The notes beneath the pieces were generated by a model that was not told the DNA's origin, ran no database searches, and was given only the letters and a program-made list of their open reading frames with translations. DNA of 58,080 bases from NCBI RefSeq assembly GCF_009720825.1, contig NZ_WNKY01000038.1, positions 1 through 58,080 on the forward strand, given 5' to 3'. This DNA comes from Duganella radicis (GTDB taxonomy: Bacteria > Pseudomonadota > Gammaproteobacteria > Burkholderiales > Burkholderiaceae_D). The translations under genes were made by a program, and so were the position numbers. Each line of letters starts with the position of its first letter. Position 1 is the stretch's first letter. This document shows positions 16,559 through 25,408 of the stretch, piece after piece.

Positions 16559-18196
16559 TTATGCGCGGCGACGGGACAGTTCCAGCGCCGGGCGGCGGGA
16601 AGATGGGGCGCGCGATGTGCCGCTGCGCGGCGTGAACTGCGTCACGCTGTCATGCACCTTGAACACGCTGACCGCCTTCGCCAACGCCGCCGCCTGCTGC
16701 TGCATGGATTCCGCCGCAGCCGCAGCCTCCTCCACCAGCGCCGCATTCTGCTGCGTCACCGCGTCCATCGAACCGATGGCCTGATTCACTTCATTGATGC
16801 CGGCGCTTTGCTCGCTGCTGGCCGCCGTGATCTCGGAAATCATGTCGCTGACCTTGTGCACGCTGGCGACAATTTCATCCATCGTTGTGCCGGCATCGGC
16901 CACCAGCTTGCTGCCCAGGTTAACCTTCTCGACCGAATCGCCAATCAGCGCCTTGATTTCCTTGGCGGCGGAAGCGGAACGCTGCGCCAGATTACGCACC
17001 TCCGACGCCACCACCGCGAAACCACGCCCCTGCTCACCGGCGCGCGCCGCCTCGACGGCCGCATTCAGCGCCAGGATATTGGTCTGGAACGCAATGCCGT
17101 CGATCACCGCGATAATATCCACGATCTTGCCGGACGACTGATTGATCGAATCCATGGTGCCGACCACCTGCGCCACCACCTCGCCGCCTTTGACGGCAAC
17201 CTGCGCCGCCGATGCTGCCAGCTGGTTGGCCTGGCGCGCATTGTCCGCATTGTGCTTGACGGTCGAGGTCAGTTCCTCCATCGAGGACGCCGTCTCCTCC
17301 AGCGCGCCCGCCTGTTGCTCGGTGCGGCGCGACAGATCCTGATTGCCCTGCGCGATTTCGGACGACGAGGTGGTAATGTGATCGGTGCCGCTGCGCACAT
17401 CCGTCACAATGCCCAGCAAGGAAGCGTTCATCTCCTTCAAGGCCGACAGCAGCTGGCCCGTTTCATCCTTGGCGCTGTCGTCGATATGGCCGGTCAGGTC
17501 GCCGCCGGCGACGCGGCGCGCCACCTCCACCGCCTCTTGCAGCGGACCGGTGATGCCGCTGGTGAGCAGCCAGGCGCAGGTCACGCCAAAGGCCAGCACC
17601 AGCGCCGCCAGCACGTACAGCAGATTGCGGCTGCTGGAAGCGATATCCTCGATATGCTGGGCCGCCGCGTCGATCTTCGCGCGCTGCATCTTCAACAGCT
17701 CGATGATCAATTCCTGGTACTTGGCCGTACCCGGACGGAACACGTTCTCGAAAATCTTGTTGGCTTCTTCCAGCTCGCCGGCGGTTTTCAGCTTGGCGAT
17801 CTGGTCGCGCGAAGACAGGTAGACCTTGCGCTGCTCGCCGATGCGGGTGAACAGCTCCTTCTCGTCCGCGTCCGAAATCAGCGTCTCGATTTTCTTTTGC
17901 AGCTCGGACGAAATGGCCGAGGAGGCCTTGGATTCCTCGGCAAAGTATGCGCCGAGGGAGGGATCGCTGCTGCGCGCGATCGCGGTGGTGCGGCGGATAC
18001 CGCTATCAATCTTGCCCGACCAGTCGGAGATCATGCGCTCCTTGGCCAGCGGCACCTGCATCATTTCGCTGGTGGCCGACGCCACGCCTTGCAGGCGCCA
18101 CACGCCAATGCCGGTGATCAGCATCGCAAACGCCAGGATGATCGTGAAACCCAGGGCCAGGCGTTTGCCGATACTGATATTCGCCAACATATTCAT
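16559..18196 (-). CDS. Methyl-accepting chemotaxis protein
   Basis: A 545-residue Tsr/Tar-like receptor. It has an N-terminal transmembrane helix (about 10-30), a periplasmic four-helix-bundle-type sensor domain (about 35-190), a second transmembrane helix (about 190-212, 'LLYVLAALVLAFGVTCAWLL'), a HAMP domain, and a cytoplasmic signalling domain. The signalling hairpin contains 'FQTNILALNAAVEAARAGEQ' and 'VASEVRNLAQRSA'. The ligand cannot be told from sequence. CheW is encoded 64 bases upstream on the same strand, which supports a shared chemosensory array. Confidence 0.95.
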   Translation of the reverse strand: MNMLANISIGKRLALGFTIILAFAMLITGIGVWRLQGVASATSEMMQVPLAKERMISDWSGKIDSGIRRTTAIARSSDPSLGAYFAEESKASSAISSELQKKIETLISDADEKELFTRIGEQRKVYLSSRDQIAKLKTAGELEEANKIFENVFRPGTAKYQELIIELLKMQRAKIDAAAQHIEDIASSSRNLLYVLAALVLAFGVTCAWLLTSGITGPLQEAVEVARRVAGGDLTGHIDDSAKDETGQLLSALKEMNASLLGIVTDVRSGTDHITTSSSEIAQGNQDLSRRTEQQAGALEETASSMEELTSTVKHNADNARQANQLAASAAQVAVKGGEVVAQVVGTMDSINQSSGKIVDIIAVIDGIAFQTNILALNAAVEAARAGEQGRGFAVVASEVRNLAQRSASAAKEIKALIGDSVEKVNLGSKLVADAGTTMDEIVASVHKVSDMISEITAASSEQSAGINEVNQAIGSMDAVTQQNAALVEEAAAAAESMQQQAAALAKAVSVFKVHDSVTQFTPRSGTSRAPSSRRPALELSRRRA

Positions 18197-18260
18197 TCTT
18201 GCACCTACCTCTCACAGTAAATCAAAAACGGAACCAGCATCGGGGCCTGCCCGGCCAGGA

Positions 18261-18725
18261 TTACGCCGCCAGTGCGGTGTTCTCGATCAGGCCCATGTCG
18301 GCGCTGGACATCAGCTTGTCGATATCGACCAGGATCAGCATGCGCTCGTCGATGGTGCCCAGGCCGACGATATGTTCGGTGTTCATGGCCGAACCGATTT
18401 CCGGCGCCGGCTTGATCTGCTCCGGCAGCAGCATGGTCACGTCCGACACGCGATCCACCACCATGCCCACCACGCGGTGGCCGATGTTGAGGATGATGAC
18501 CACGGTGAACTGGTCATAAGTCGGGGTGCCGAGGTTGAACTTGATGCGCATGTCCACGATCGGCACAATGATGCCGCGCAGGTTGACCACGCCCTTGACG
18601 AAGTCCGGCGCGTTGGCGATGCGGGTTGGCGTTTCGTAGCTGCGGATTTCAGCGACTTTTTGAATATCGATGCCGTATTCTTCCTTGCCCAGGGTGAAGG
18701 CCAGGTATTCGCGGACGTCAGACAT
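18261..18725 (-). CDS. cheW: Chemotaxis coupling protein CheW
   Basis: The 154-residue product is a single CheW domain ('YLAFTLGKEEYGIDIQKVAE', 'VVNLRGIIVPIVDMR', 'MVVDRVSDV'), of normal length for CheW, which bridges receptors and CheA. The start at 18725 (MSDVREYLAF) is preferred because AAGGA lies at correct spacing; an in-frame ATG 11 codons upstream is unlikely. It lies just upstream of the receptor gene on the same strand. No CheA is in the window. Confidence 0.93.
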   Translation of the reverse strand: MSDVREYLAFTLGKEEYGIDIQKVAEIRSYETPTRIANAPDFVKGVVNLRGIIVPIVDMRIKFNLGTPTYDQFTVVIILNIGHRVVGMVVDRVSDVTMLLPEQIKPAPEIGSAMNTEHIVGLGTIDERMLILVDIDKLMSSADMGLIENTALAA

Positions 18726-18894
18726 GAGTTTTCCTTCATTGCTAAAGTGATTACCCATAATGTTACCTCAAGTAAAGTTCCTTTGCAGCAAATAAATGCG
18801 TCTTGGCAATAAATAACCTTATAGCAAGCTCCAGATTATTATTTCAGCCATGGTGTATGATTTGAGCCAAAATCGTCCACACTCAGGGAGAACG

Positions 18895-19554
18895 ATGAAT
18901 AGCTTGCTCAACAGCTGGCACCCACGCCTGGTCGCTTTGGCTAACGCAGCCCAAGGGATAGACGGCGCGCACGATACCAACCACCTGCACCGCGTCTGGC
19001 GCAACGCCAGCCTGCTGCTGGATGACTACCCCGAAGCCGACGCGCTGGTCGTGCTGGCGGGATGCTATCTGCACGACCTGGTCAACCTGCCCAAGAACGA
19101 TCCGGAACGTCACCTCGCCTCGCGCAAGGCCGCGCTGCTGGCCAGCCGCCAGTTGGCGGAGCTGGACTTCCCGCCCAATAAACTGGCCGCCGTGGCGCAT
19201 GCCATCGAAAGCCACAGCTTCTCGGCCGGCATCCGGCCGGAGACCATCGAAGCGCGCATCGTGCAGGACGCCGACCGGTTGGACGCGCTGGGCGCGGTCG
19301 GCCTGGCGCGCCTGTTCTACACCGCCGGCCGCATGGATTCGGCGCTGGCGCATCCGGACGACCCGATGGCGCTGCACCGCGACCTGGACGACAAGGCCTA
19401 CGCGCTGGACCACATCGACACCAAGCTGGCCACCCTGCCCGGCAAGATGCAGACCGCCGCCGGCCGCCGCCTCGGCGAAACCCGCCTCAAAGAACTGATC
19501 GCCTTCCGCGACACCTTCATCGCCGAATGGGCCGCCAGCCCGGCCGCGCCGTAA
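18895..19554 (+). CDS. HD-domain phosphohydrolase
   Basis: The 219-residue product carries the HD metal-site residues: 'DTNHLHRVW' (His30), the His60-Asp61 pair in 'GCYLHDLVN', and the distal Asp in 'QDADRLDALGAVG'. It matches the small cytosolic YedJ-like HD family, which hydrolyses phosphate esters, often nucleotides; the exact substrate is unknown. ATG 18895 is chosen for the AGGGAG just upstream. It is divergent from cheW and is followed 18 bases later by the MFS gene. Confidence 0.88.
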   Translation: MNSLLNSWHPRLVALANAAQGIDGAHDTNHLHRVWRNASLLLDDYPEADALVVLAGCYLHDLVNLPKNDPERHLASRKAALLASRQLAELDFPPNKLAAVAHAIESHSFSAGIRPETIEARIVQDADRLDALGAVGLARLFYTAGRMDSALAHPDDPMALHRDLDDKAYALDHIDTKLATLPGKMQTAAGRRLGETRLKELIAFRDTFIAEWAASPAAP

Positions 19555-19572
19555 ACCGATATCCGAGTACCC

Positions 19573-20793
19573 ATGACCAAACCTGCATCTCCGGGCAATC
19601 TGAATTTTGTACTGATCTGCGTTTTCATCGACATGCTGGGCATCGGGCTGATTGTGCCGGTGCTGCCGGTGCTGGTGGGGGAATTCACCGGTACGCGCGA
19701 AAATCAGGCCTACTGGTATGGCGTGATGAGCGCCACCTTTGGCCTGATGCAGTTTATTTTCATGCCCATGCTGGGCGCCATCAGCGACCGCGTTGGCCGC
19801 CGCCCGGTGCTGCTGTATTCCATGGCCGGCATGGCGATCAACTTCTTCACCACCGCGTGGGCGCCCAACCTGGCTTGCCTGTTCATCGGCCGCGTGATCG
19901 GCGGCATGTCGTCGGCCAGCATGTCGGTGGCGTCGGCCTACGCGTCGGATATCTCGACGCCGGAGAACCGCGCCAAGAGCTTCGGCAAGGTCGGGGCGGC
20001 GTTTGGCCTGGGCTTCATCTGCGGGCCGATGCTGGGCGGCTTGCTCGGCACCGTCGACCTGCACTTGCCGTTCTACGTGGCGGGCGCGCTGTCGGTGGCC
20101 AACTTCGCCTACGGTTATTTCGTGGTGCCGGAGTCGCTGCCGGCCGGTCGCCGCGCGCCGCTCACGCTGTCCAGGATTAATCCGTTCGCGGCGCTGGTCA
20201 AGCTGGGGCGCCGAACCGACATCCGCGGCCTGATCGTCACCTACACACTGGTGACGCTGGCCGCCATGATGCTGCAAACCACCTGGGTGCTGTACACCAC
20301 CTTCCGCTTCAACTGGACCCCGGGCCAGAACGGCGCGGCCCTGTTCTGCGTTGGCCTGACGGCGGCCGTGGTGCAGGCTGGCCTGCTCGGAGTACTGATC
20401 AAGCGCTTCGGCGAGGTGAAGCTGTCGGTGCTGGGCCTGGTGTCGGGCGCGATCACCTACCTGCTGTACGGCCTGGCCACGCAGGGCTGGATGATGTATG
20501 TGCTCATCATGTGCAATGTGCTGTCGTTTGCCATCGGCCCTGCCCTGCAAAGCATCATCTCCAAGAGCACGCCGCCCAACGAACAGGGCGAATTGATGGG
20601 GTCCTTGCAATCGATCAGCAGCGTGGGCGTGATCTTCATGCCGCTGCTGGGTTCCGCGATCCTGGGTGAAGTCAGCCACCTGTCGTCCGGCGACTGGCGC
20701 GTGGGCAGCACCTTCTACCTGTGCGCGGTGATGCAGACCGTGGCCATCTTCGTGGCGCAGCGCTACTTCGGCAAGCACGCGGTGCAATCGTGA
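19573..20793 (+). CDS. TetA-type MFS transporter (TCR family)
   Basis: A 406-residue inner-membrane protein with about 12 hydrophobic segments. It has the drug/H+ antiporter features of the TetA/TCR group: the N-terminal 'FIDMLGIGLIVPVLPVL', the loop motif 'GAISDRVGRRPVLLYSM' and 'GFICGPMLGGLLG' (motif C). It probably exports a small molecule using the proton gradient. Tetracycline specificity cannot be concluded, since chromosomal relatives are widespread. It overlaps the next gene through GTGA. Confidence 0.9.
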   Translation: MTKPASPGNLNFVLICVFIDMLGIGLIVPVLPVLVGEFTGTRENQAYWYGVMSATFGLMQFIFMPMLGAISDRVGRRPVLLYSMAGMAINFFTTAWAPNLACLFIGRVIGGMSSASMSVASAYASDISTPENRAKSFGKVGAAFGLGFICGPMLGGLLGTVDLHLPFYVAGALSVANFAYGYFVVPESLPAGRRAPLTLSRINPFAALVKLGRRTDIRGLIVTYTLVTLAAMMLQTTWVLYTTFRFNWTPGQNGAALFCVGLTAAVVQAGLLGVLIKRFGEVKLSVLGLVSGAITYLLYGLATQGWMMYVLIMCNVLSFAIGPALQSIISKSTPPNEQGELMGSLQSISSVGVIFMPLLGSAILGEVSHLSSGDWRVGSTFYLCAVMQTVAIFVAQRYFGKHAVQS

Positions 20794-21584
20794 AACACGC
20801 CCTGCTGCTTGCGGCCGGCCTGCTGGCGCACAACGCTTATGCCGGCTGCTCGCGCGACATCGCCGCGCCGGTATCGGCCAACGGCGCCAGCGTGATCGTC
20901 GAGGGGACCAGCGTCAAAGGGATTTATCCGGACGTGCTGCGCGCCATCGGCCCCAAGGCCGGCTGCCATTTCGTGTTCACCGTGGTGCCGCGCGCACGCC
21001 AGGTGGCGATGTTCAAGGCCGGCACGGCGGACGTGCTGGTGCCAGCTTCCCGCACGCCGGCGCGCGACCTGCTGGGGACTTTCATCCCCATGATTACGCA
21101 TCGCGCCATGCTGATCTCCTTGAACAATGGCCGCGCGCCCATCGCCAGTGCGCAAGATCTGCTGGCACGCAAGGAACTGCGCGTGGCGGTGGTGCGCGGC
21201 TTCGACTACGGCGAGCCTTATACGGCGCTGATCGAGGAGCTGCAAAAACAGGGCCGCCTGTTCGTGGAGGTGGACGTGATCGGCATCGCGCGCCTGCTGC
21301 ATGCGGGATCGGCCGACGTCACCATCATGGGACCGACGCTGATGGCCGGCGCCATCCGCCGCGACCATCGCGTGCAAGGCTTGCAGGAGAAATTGAAATT
21401 CGAAGCCATCCCCGAACTGCCGTGGCAACAGAGCGGCGCCTACATCTCCAACGCGCTCAAGCCGGAAGACCAGGCGGCGATCCGCGAGGCGCTGGAAAAA
21501 GCCGGCAAGTCCAATCAGATCATGGACGGCTATCTGCGCTACTTCCGCGCGGACGTGCTGAGTGACAGCGTGCGTCCGCGCTAA
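20790..21584 (+). CDS. Periplasmic substrate-binding (SBP_bac_3-like) protein
   Basis: Starting at the GTG of the GTGA overlap with the MFS stop, the product of 264 residues has a signal peptide ('LLLAAGLLAHNAYAG'). It continues as an extracellular solute-binding type 3 fold: 'VKGIYPDVLRAIGPKAGCHF', 'VPRARQVAMFKAGTADVLVP' and 'LRVAVVRGFDYGEPY'. No permease or ATPase is adjacent, so it resembles the many orphan periplasmic binding proteins of beta-proteobacteria. The ligand is unknown. Longer in-frame starts exist but lie inside the MFS gene and would place the signal peptide internally. Confidence 0.8.
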   Translation: MKHALLLAAGLLAHNAYAGCSRDIAAPVSANGASVIVEGTSVKGIYPDVLRAIGPKAGCHFVFTVVPRARQVAMFKAGTADVLVPASRTPARDLLGTFIPMITHRAMLISLNNGRAPIASAQDLLARKELRVAVVRGFDYGEPYTALIEELQKQGRLFVEVDVIGIARLLHAGSADVTIMGPTLMAGAIRRDHRVQGLQEKLKFEAIPELPWQQSGAYISNALKPEDQAAIREALEKAGKSNQIMDGYLRYFRADVLSDSVRPR

Positions 21585-21590
21585 CCGCGC

Positions 21591-23459
21591 TTACTTCGCT
21601 TCCACCACCGGCAGCTCGACCGCGCTGTTGTGATAGACCTTCAGCGTGGCCTTCTGGTAATCGGATGGCTTGGCGTAGAAGATGTTCGGCACATAGGTTT
21701 GCGGGTTGCGGTCGTACAGCGGGAACCAGCTTGACTGCACCTGCACCATGATACGGTGGCCCGGCAGGAATACGTGGTTCGCATTCGGCAGCGCAAAGCG
21801 GTAGCGCTGCACTTCGTTGGCAGGAATCGGCGACGGCATTTCGAGGCTGTTGCGATAGCGGCCACGGAAGATGTCCATGGCGATGCCCAGCTGGTAGCCG
21901 CCCAGCTCCGGCTGCGACGGCACTTCGTCCGGATAGACGTCGATCAGCTTCACCACCCAGTCGGCATCGGTGCCGGTGGTGGCGGCCATCAGGTTGACCA
22001 TGGTCTGGCCGGCGATCCGCACCTTGCTCTTCAATGGTTCGGTGACGTAGGTCAGCACGTCGGTGCGGTCGGAGACAGCGCGCTGGTCGCTCACCAGCCA
22101 TGGCCGCCATACATTGCCGTCGCCCATGCGCACAGGGCGCGGCACGAAAGGCACCGGCTTGGCCGGGTCGGACACGTATTCGTCGTAGCCATCCTGCGGC
22201 GCGTCGAAGCCCAGCTTCAAGCCGTTTTGCAGGTAGAGCGGCTTGAGTTGCCGCGCCACCGGCCATTGCGGCAACTTCTGCCAGCGATTGACGCCGGTCT
22301 GGTAGAACAGCACCGGCGGCGTATCGGCGGCCGGCGCGCCATCCTTCAGATATTGGTCGAGGAAAGGCTGCATGACGTCGCGGCGGAATTCCAGCGCGGT
22401 GTCGCCGGTGAACTTGAATACGCCAAGGCTGGAGCCGTCGTAATTCACGCCACTGTGGCGCCATGGGCCGACCACCAGGAAGTTCTTGTTGTTGGCCGTA
22501 TCCTTCGCTTCCAGCACATCGTAGACGGCGTAGGCGCCGTAGATGTCTTCCTGGTCCCAGTAGCCCACCACCGTCATGGTCGGGACTTTCAGCGGTTTGT
22601 TGGCGAGGATCTTGTCCAGCGCCTGATGCTGCCAGTAGCTGTCGTAGGCCGGGTGCTCGAACAGTTTTTTGGTGAAGTTGAGCTTATCCAGGCCGAACTG
22701 GGCGGCGTAGCTGGACACCGAGCCGGCGCGCAGCATGCCTTCGTAATCGTCGTAGATGCCGGTGGCCAGCTGCTTGCCGCCGCCCTTGGCGCCGGTCTGG
22801 CCGGCGATGTAGCTCAGGTTGGGCATGCGGAAGGCGCCGTTGTGGAACCAGTCGTCGCCGCGCCAGCCGTCGACCATGGGACTCATCGGCACCGCCACTT
22901 TCAGGGCCGGATGCGGATCGGTCAGCGCCATCAGCACGGTGAAGCCTTCGTAGGACGAGCCGATCATACCGACCTTGCCGTTGGACTCGGGGACGTTCCT
23001 GACCAGCCAGTCGATGGTGTCCCAGGCGTCGGTGGCGTGGTCGGTGCGGGTGTTGTTGAGGGGGCCGATCAGCGGACGCGTCATCACGTAATCGCCTTCG
23101 GAGCCGTATTTGCCGCGCACGTCCTGGAACACGCGGATGTAGCCTTCGCCGACCATGGTTTCGTCGCCCTGTCCCACGATGGCGGCGATGCTCGGACTGT
23201 TATTGCGGCTGGCGCGGCCGCTGGCGTTGTAGGGCGTGCGGGACAAGACCATGGGCGCGCGCCGGGCGCCCTGGGGAATGACGATGACCGTGTGCAGCTT
23301 GACGCCGTCGCGCATCGGAATCATGACATCGCGCTTGATGTAGTCGGCGTTGGGGGTGGTGGTATCGAACTTGGCGGGGATATCCGGCGCCATGGCCGGC
23401 GTTTGCGCAAAAACGGGGAAAGACAAGGCGAGCAACGCTGCCACCACGGTACGACGCAT
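21591..23459 (-). CDS. CocE/NonD family alpha/beta hydrolase, exported
   Basis: The product of 622 residues has a signal peptide (MRRTVVAALLALSFPVFAQ). It continues with an S15/CocE-type hydrolase domain ('RDVMIPMRDGVKLHTVIVIP', nucleophile elbow 'IGSSYEGF', 'PMVDGWRGDDWFHNGAFRMP') and a C-terminal jelly-roll (X-Pro dipeptidyl-peptidase C-terminal) domain. Members hydrolyse acyl esters or amino-acid esters and amides; the substrate is not predictable. ATG 23459 is chosen because AGGAG precedes it and it starts the signal peptide. It converges with the binding-protein gene (6-base gap). Confidence 0.92.
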   Translation of the reverse strand: MRRTVVAALLALSFPVFAQTPAMAPDIPAKFDTTTPNADYIKRDVMIPMRDGVKLHTVIVIPQGARRAPMVLSRTPYNASGRASRNNSPSIAAIVGQGDETMVGEGYIRVFQDVRGKYGSEGDYVMTRPLIGPLNNTRTDHATDAWDTIDWLVRNVPESNGKVGMIGSSYEGFTVLMALTDPHPALKVAVPMSPMVDGWRGDDWFHNGAFRMPNLSYIAGQTGAKGGGKQLATGIYDDYEGMLRAGSVSSYAAQFGLDKLNFTKKLFEHPAYDSYWQHQALDKILANKPLKVPTMTVVGYWDQEDIYGAYAVYDVLEAKDTANNKNFLVVGPWRHSGVNYDGSSLGVFKFTGDTALEFRRDVMQPFLDQYLKDGAPAADTPPVLFYQTGVNRWQKLPQWPVARQLKPLYLQNGLKLGFDAPQDGYDEYVSDPAKPVPFVPRPVRMGDGNVWRPWLVSDQRAVSDRTDVLTYVTEPLKSKVRIAGQTMVNLMAATTGTDADWVVKLIDVYPDEVPSQPELGGYQLGIAMDIFRGRYRNSLEMPSPIPANEVQRYRFALPNANHVFLPGHRIMVQVQSSWFPLYDRNPQTYVPNIFYAKPSDYQKATLKVYHNSAVELPVVEAK

Positions 23460-23499
23460 ATCGGCTCCTAGGAAAATTACCAAAGGAGCAATATACCAT

Positions 23500-23772
23500 T
23501 TAATGCAGGAGTTTAAAGAGCACCGCCGTCACGCCCGTCTGCACGATAATCACACCGCATAGCCACTGTACGATTTCAGCCTTGAGAGATGCCAGCTCCG
23601 CACGAAACTCCGCGCGCAACTCTGCCAGCCGCATGTCCAGATACTCCTTGGTCACCAAATGTGTGTCAATCAGTTCAAACAGGGCAGACGCGAGCGCCTT
23701 GGCCTGCTGCTGTGTAAATCCACCTTCTACCAGTGCGTCCATGAATGCCACCATATTGAAATTGTTAGCCAT
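23500..23772 (-). CDS. Small DUF1640/CCDC90-like coiled-coil membrane protein
   Basis: This 90-residue protein has the layout of bacterial DUF1640 (CCDC90/MCU-regulator-like) proteins. An N-terminal helix ('FMDALVEGGFTQQQAKALA') leads into a coiled coil ('LDMRLAELRAEFRAELASLK'), and a single C-terminal transmembrane helix ('WLCGVIIVQTGVTAVLFKLL') completes it. The function of the bacterial forms is unknown. A good AGGAGAA ribosome site lies before the ATG. The 248 bases between it and trpS hold no gene; they include a TTGACA at 23824 and a short TGATA/TATCA hairpin at 23942-23955, either of which may belong to trpS control. Confidence 0.75.
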   Translation of the reverse strand: MANNFNMVAFMDALVEGGFTQQQAKALASALFELIDTHLVTKEYLDMRLAELRAEFRAELASLKAEIVQWLCGVIIVQTGVTAVLFKLLH

Positions 23773-24020
23773 ATTGTTCTCCTTTTCGGCTTAGACCGGC
23801 TGCCGCGCGAGATGGTTCCCGACCTTGACAGATAGCCACCGACCTGCAACCATACGGCCATGATTTTTTATGCCCCACTTCACGCCTGCACGTATTGGCG
23901 CCGCTCCTAGCGCGAGCGGCCACTGTCTACACATAGTGATGTGATATTTTTATCAACGCCGCCCTCGTCTGGTGGCGTTTTTACATCCACGCACAGACCG
24001 GGCAACGCAAAGGAATCCTG

Positions 24021-25070
24021 ATGAGTCTGCCTGAACAGTCCACTACCGAAGCCGTCGCCGTCGCACCGAAAGGTCCGCAAATCATCCTGACCGGCGACCG
24101 TCCGACCGGCCCGCTGCACCTCGGCCACTACGTCGGCAGCCTGCGCAACCGCGTGGAATACCAGCACCAGTTCAAGCAGTTCATCATGCTGGCCGACTCG
24201 CAAGCGCTGACCGACAATATGGACGACACCAACAAGGTGCACCGCAATGTGGTCGAAGTGGCGCTGGACTACCTGGCGGTCGGCATCGATCCCGCCAAGT
24301 CCACCATCCTGATCCAGTCGCAGATTCCCGAGCTGGCCGAGCTGACCTTCTACTACCTGAACATGGTCACCGTCGCCCGTTTGGAGCGCAACCCGACCGT
24401 GAAGACCGAAATCGCCCTGCGCGGCTTCGAGCGCGACATCCCGGCCGGCTTCCTGACCTACCCTGCCTCGCAAGCGGCCGACATCTCGGCCTTCAAGGCC
24501 ACGCTGGTGCCGGTCGGCGAAGACCAGATCCCGATGATCGAGCAGACCAACGAAATCGTGCGCCGCTTCAACCGCATCGCCGACAAGGAGATCCTGGTCG
24601 AGTGCAAGGCGCTGGTGCCGGACATCGGCCGCCTGCCGGGCATCGACGGCAAGGCCAAGATGAGCAAATCGCTGGGCAACACCATCAACCTGGGCGCCAG
24701 CGCCGCCGAGATCACCGCCGCCGTGAAGAAGCTCTACACCGACCCGCTGCACCTGCGCGTGGAAGATCCGGGCCACCTGGAAGGCAACGTCGCCTTCATC
24801 TACCTGGACGCCTTCGATCCGGAAAAAGACCAGCTGGAAGAAATGAAGGCCCATTATGTGCGCGGCGGCCTGGGCGACTCCATCGTCAAGAAACGCCTGG
24901 AAGCCGTGCTGCAAGAGATGCTGGCCCCGATCCGCGCCCGCCGCGAGGAACTGGCCAAGGACAAGGGCTACATCATGCAGATTCTGAAAGAAGGCACCAT
25001 GCGCGCGCGCGAAGTGGCGGCGCAAACCGCCGATGAAGTCAAGGCCGCCCTCGGCCTGAGCTACTTCTGA
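24021..25070 (+). CDS. trpS: Tryptophan--tRNA ligase
   Basis: The 349-residue class I aminoacyl-tRNA synthetase charges tRNA-Trp with tryptophan. The HIGH-type signature is at residues 33-36 (PLHLGH) following 'LTGDRPTG', and the KMSKS loop is at 213-217 (KAKMSKSLGN). The length is normal for bacterial TrpS. About 18 N-terminal residues precede the conserved core. AGGAATCCTG lies before the ATG. It is followed 11 bases later by a DUF1294 gene on the same strand. Confidence 0.97.
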   Translation: MSLPEQSTTEAVAVAPKGPQIILTGDRPTGPLHLGHYVGSLRNRVEYQHQFKQFIMLADSQALTDNMDDTNKVHRNVVEVALDYLAVGIDPAKSTILIQSQIPELAELTFYYLNMVTVARLERNPTVKTEIALRGFERDIPAGFLTYPASQAADISAFKATLVPVGEDQIPMIEQTNEIVRRFNRIADKEILVECKALVPDIGRLPGIDGKAKMSKSLGNTINLGASAAEITAAVKKLYTDPLHLRVEDPGHLEGNVAFIYLDAFDPEKDQLEEMKAHYVRGGLGDSIVKKRLEAVLQEMLAPIRARREELAKDKGYIMQILKEGTMRAREVAAQTADEVKAALGLSYF

Positions 25071-25081
25071 TCGCCCTCGCC

Positions 25082-25408
25082 TTGCTATGGCTGGCGTCGC
25101 TGTATGGCGCCGCCAGCGTGGCCTGCTTCATCGCCTACGCCATCGACAAGTCGGCGGCCATCCACCAGCGCCGCCGCATTTCCGAGCGCACCTTGCTGGT
25201 GCTGGGGCTGTGCTGCGGCTGGCCCGGCGGCCTGCTGGCGCAGCGGTGGCTGCGCCACAAGTCCCGCAAGACTGGCTTCCTCGTCAGATTCTGGCTGACC
25301 GTGCTGATCAATGTCGCGCTGGTTGCCGTGCTGGCGGCTACAGTCCTGACGGATATGTCTCCGGAAGCTCGTCCGTCGCCCAGTGCGCCGAGTATTCCAG
25401 CGGCTTGA
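25082..25408 (+). CDS. DUF1294 small membrane protein
   Basis: The 108-residue product has two or three hydrophobic helices and the DUF1294 core: 'FIAYAIDKSAAIHQRRRISE' (the conserved Y-x-x-D-K), 'LGLCCGWPGGLLAQRWLRHK' and 'SRKTGFLVRFWLTVLI'. The function of the family is unknown. The start is probably TTG at 25082, 11 bases after the trpS stop; the frame is open back into trpS, so other non-ATG starts are possible. Its last 71 bases lie antisense to the 3' end of the esterase gene. Confidence 0.8.
   Translation: MLWLASLYGAASVACFIAYAIDKSAAIHQRRRISERTLLVLGLCCGWPGGLLAQRWLRHKSRKTGFLVRFWLTVLINVALVAVLAATVLTDMSPEARPSPSAPSIPAA

Noticed and set aside
18883..20787. A 634-codon minus-strand frame opposite the HD and MFS genes
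   Set aside because: Its Arg/His/Gln/Gly-rich translation spans two convincing plus-strand genes with clear motifs, so it is a high-GC artefact.
19573..20793. Tetracycline-resistance determinant
   Set aside because: The TCR-type MFS family includes many chromosomal pumps; no TetR gene is adjacent.
21756..23471. A 571-codon plus-strand frame opposite the CocE-type hydrolase
   Set aside because: The hydrolase frame has signal peptide, nucleophile motif and ribosome site; the opposite frame is low-complexity.
23773..24020. Trp-regulated attenuator or T-box before trpS
   Set aside because: No Trp-rich leader peptide, T-box sequence or convincing terminator/antiterminator pair is visible; only a TTGACA and a minor hairpin.
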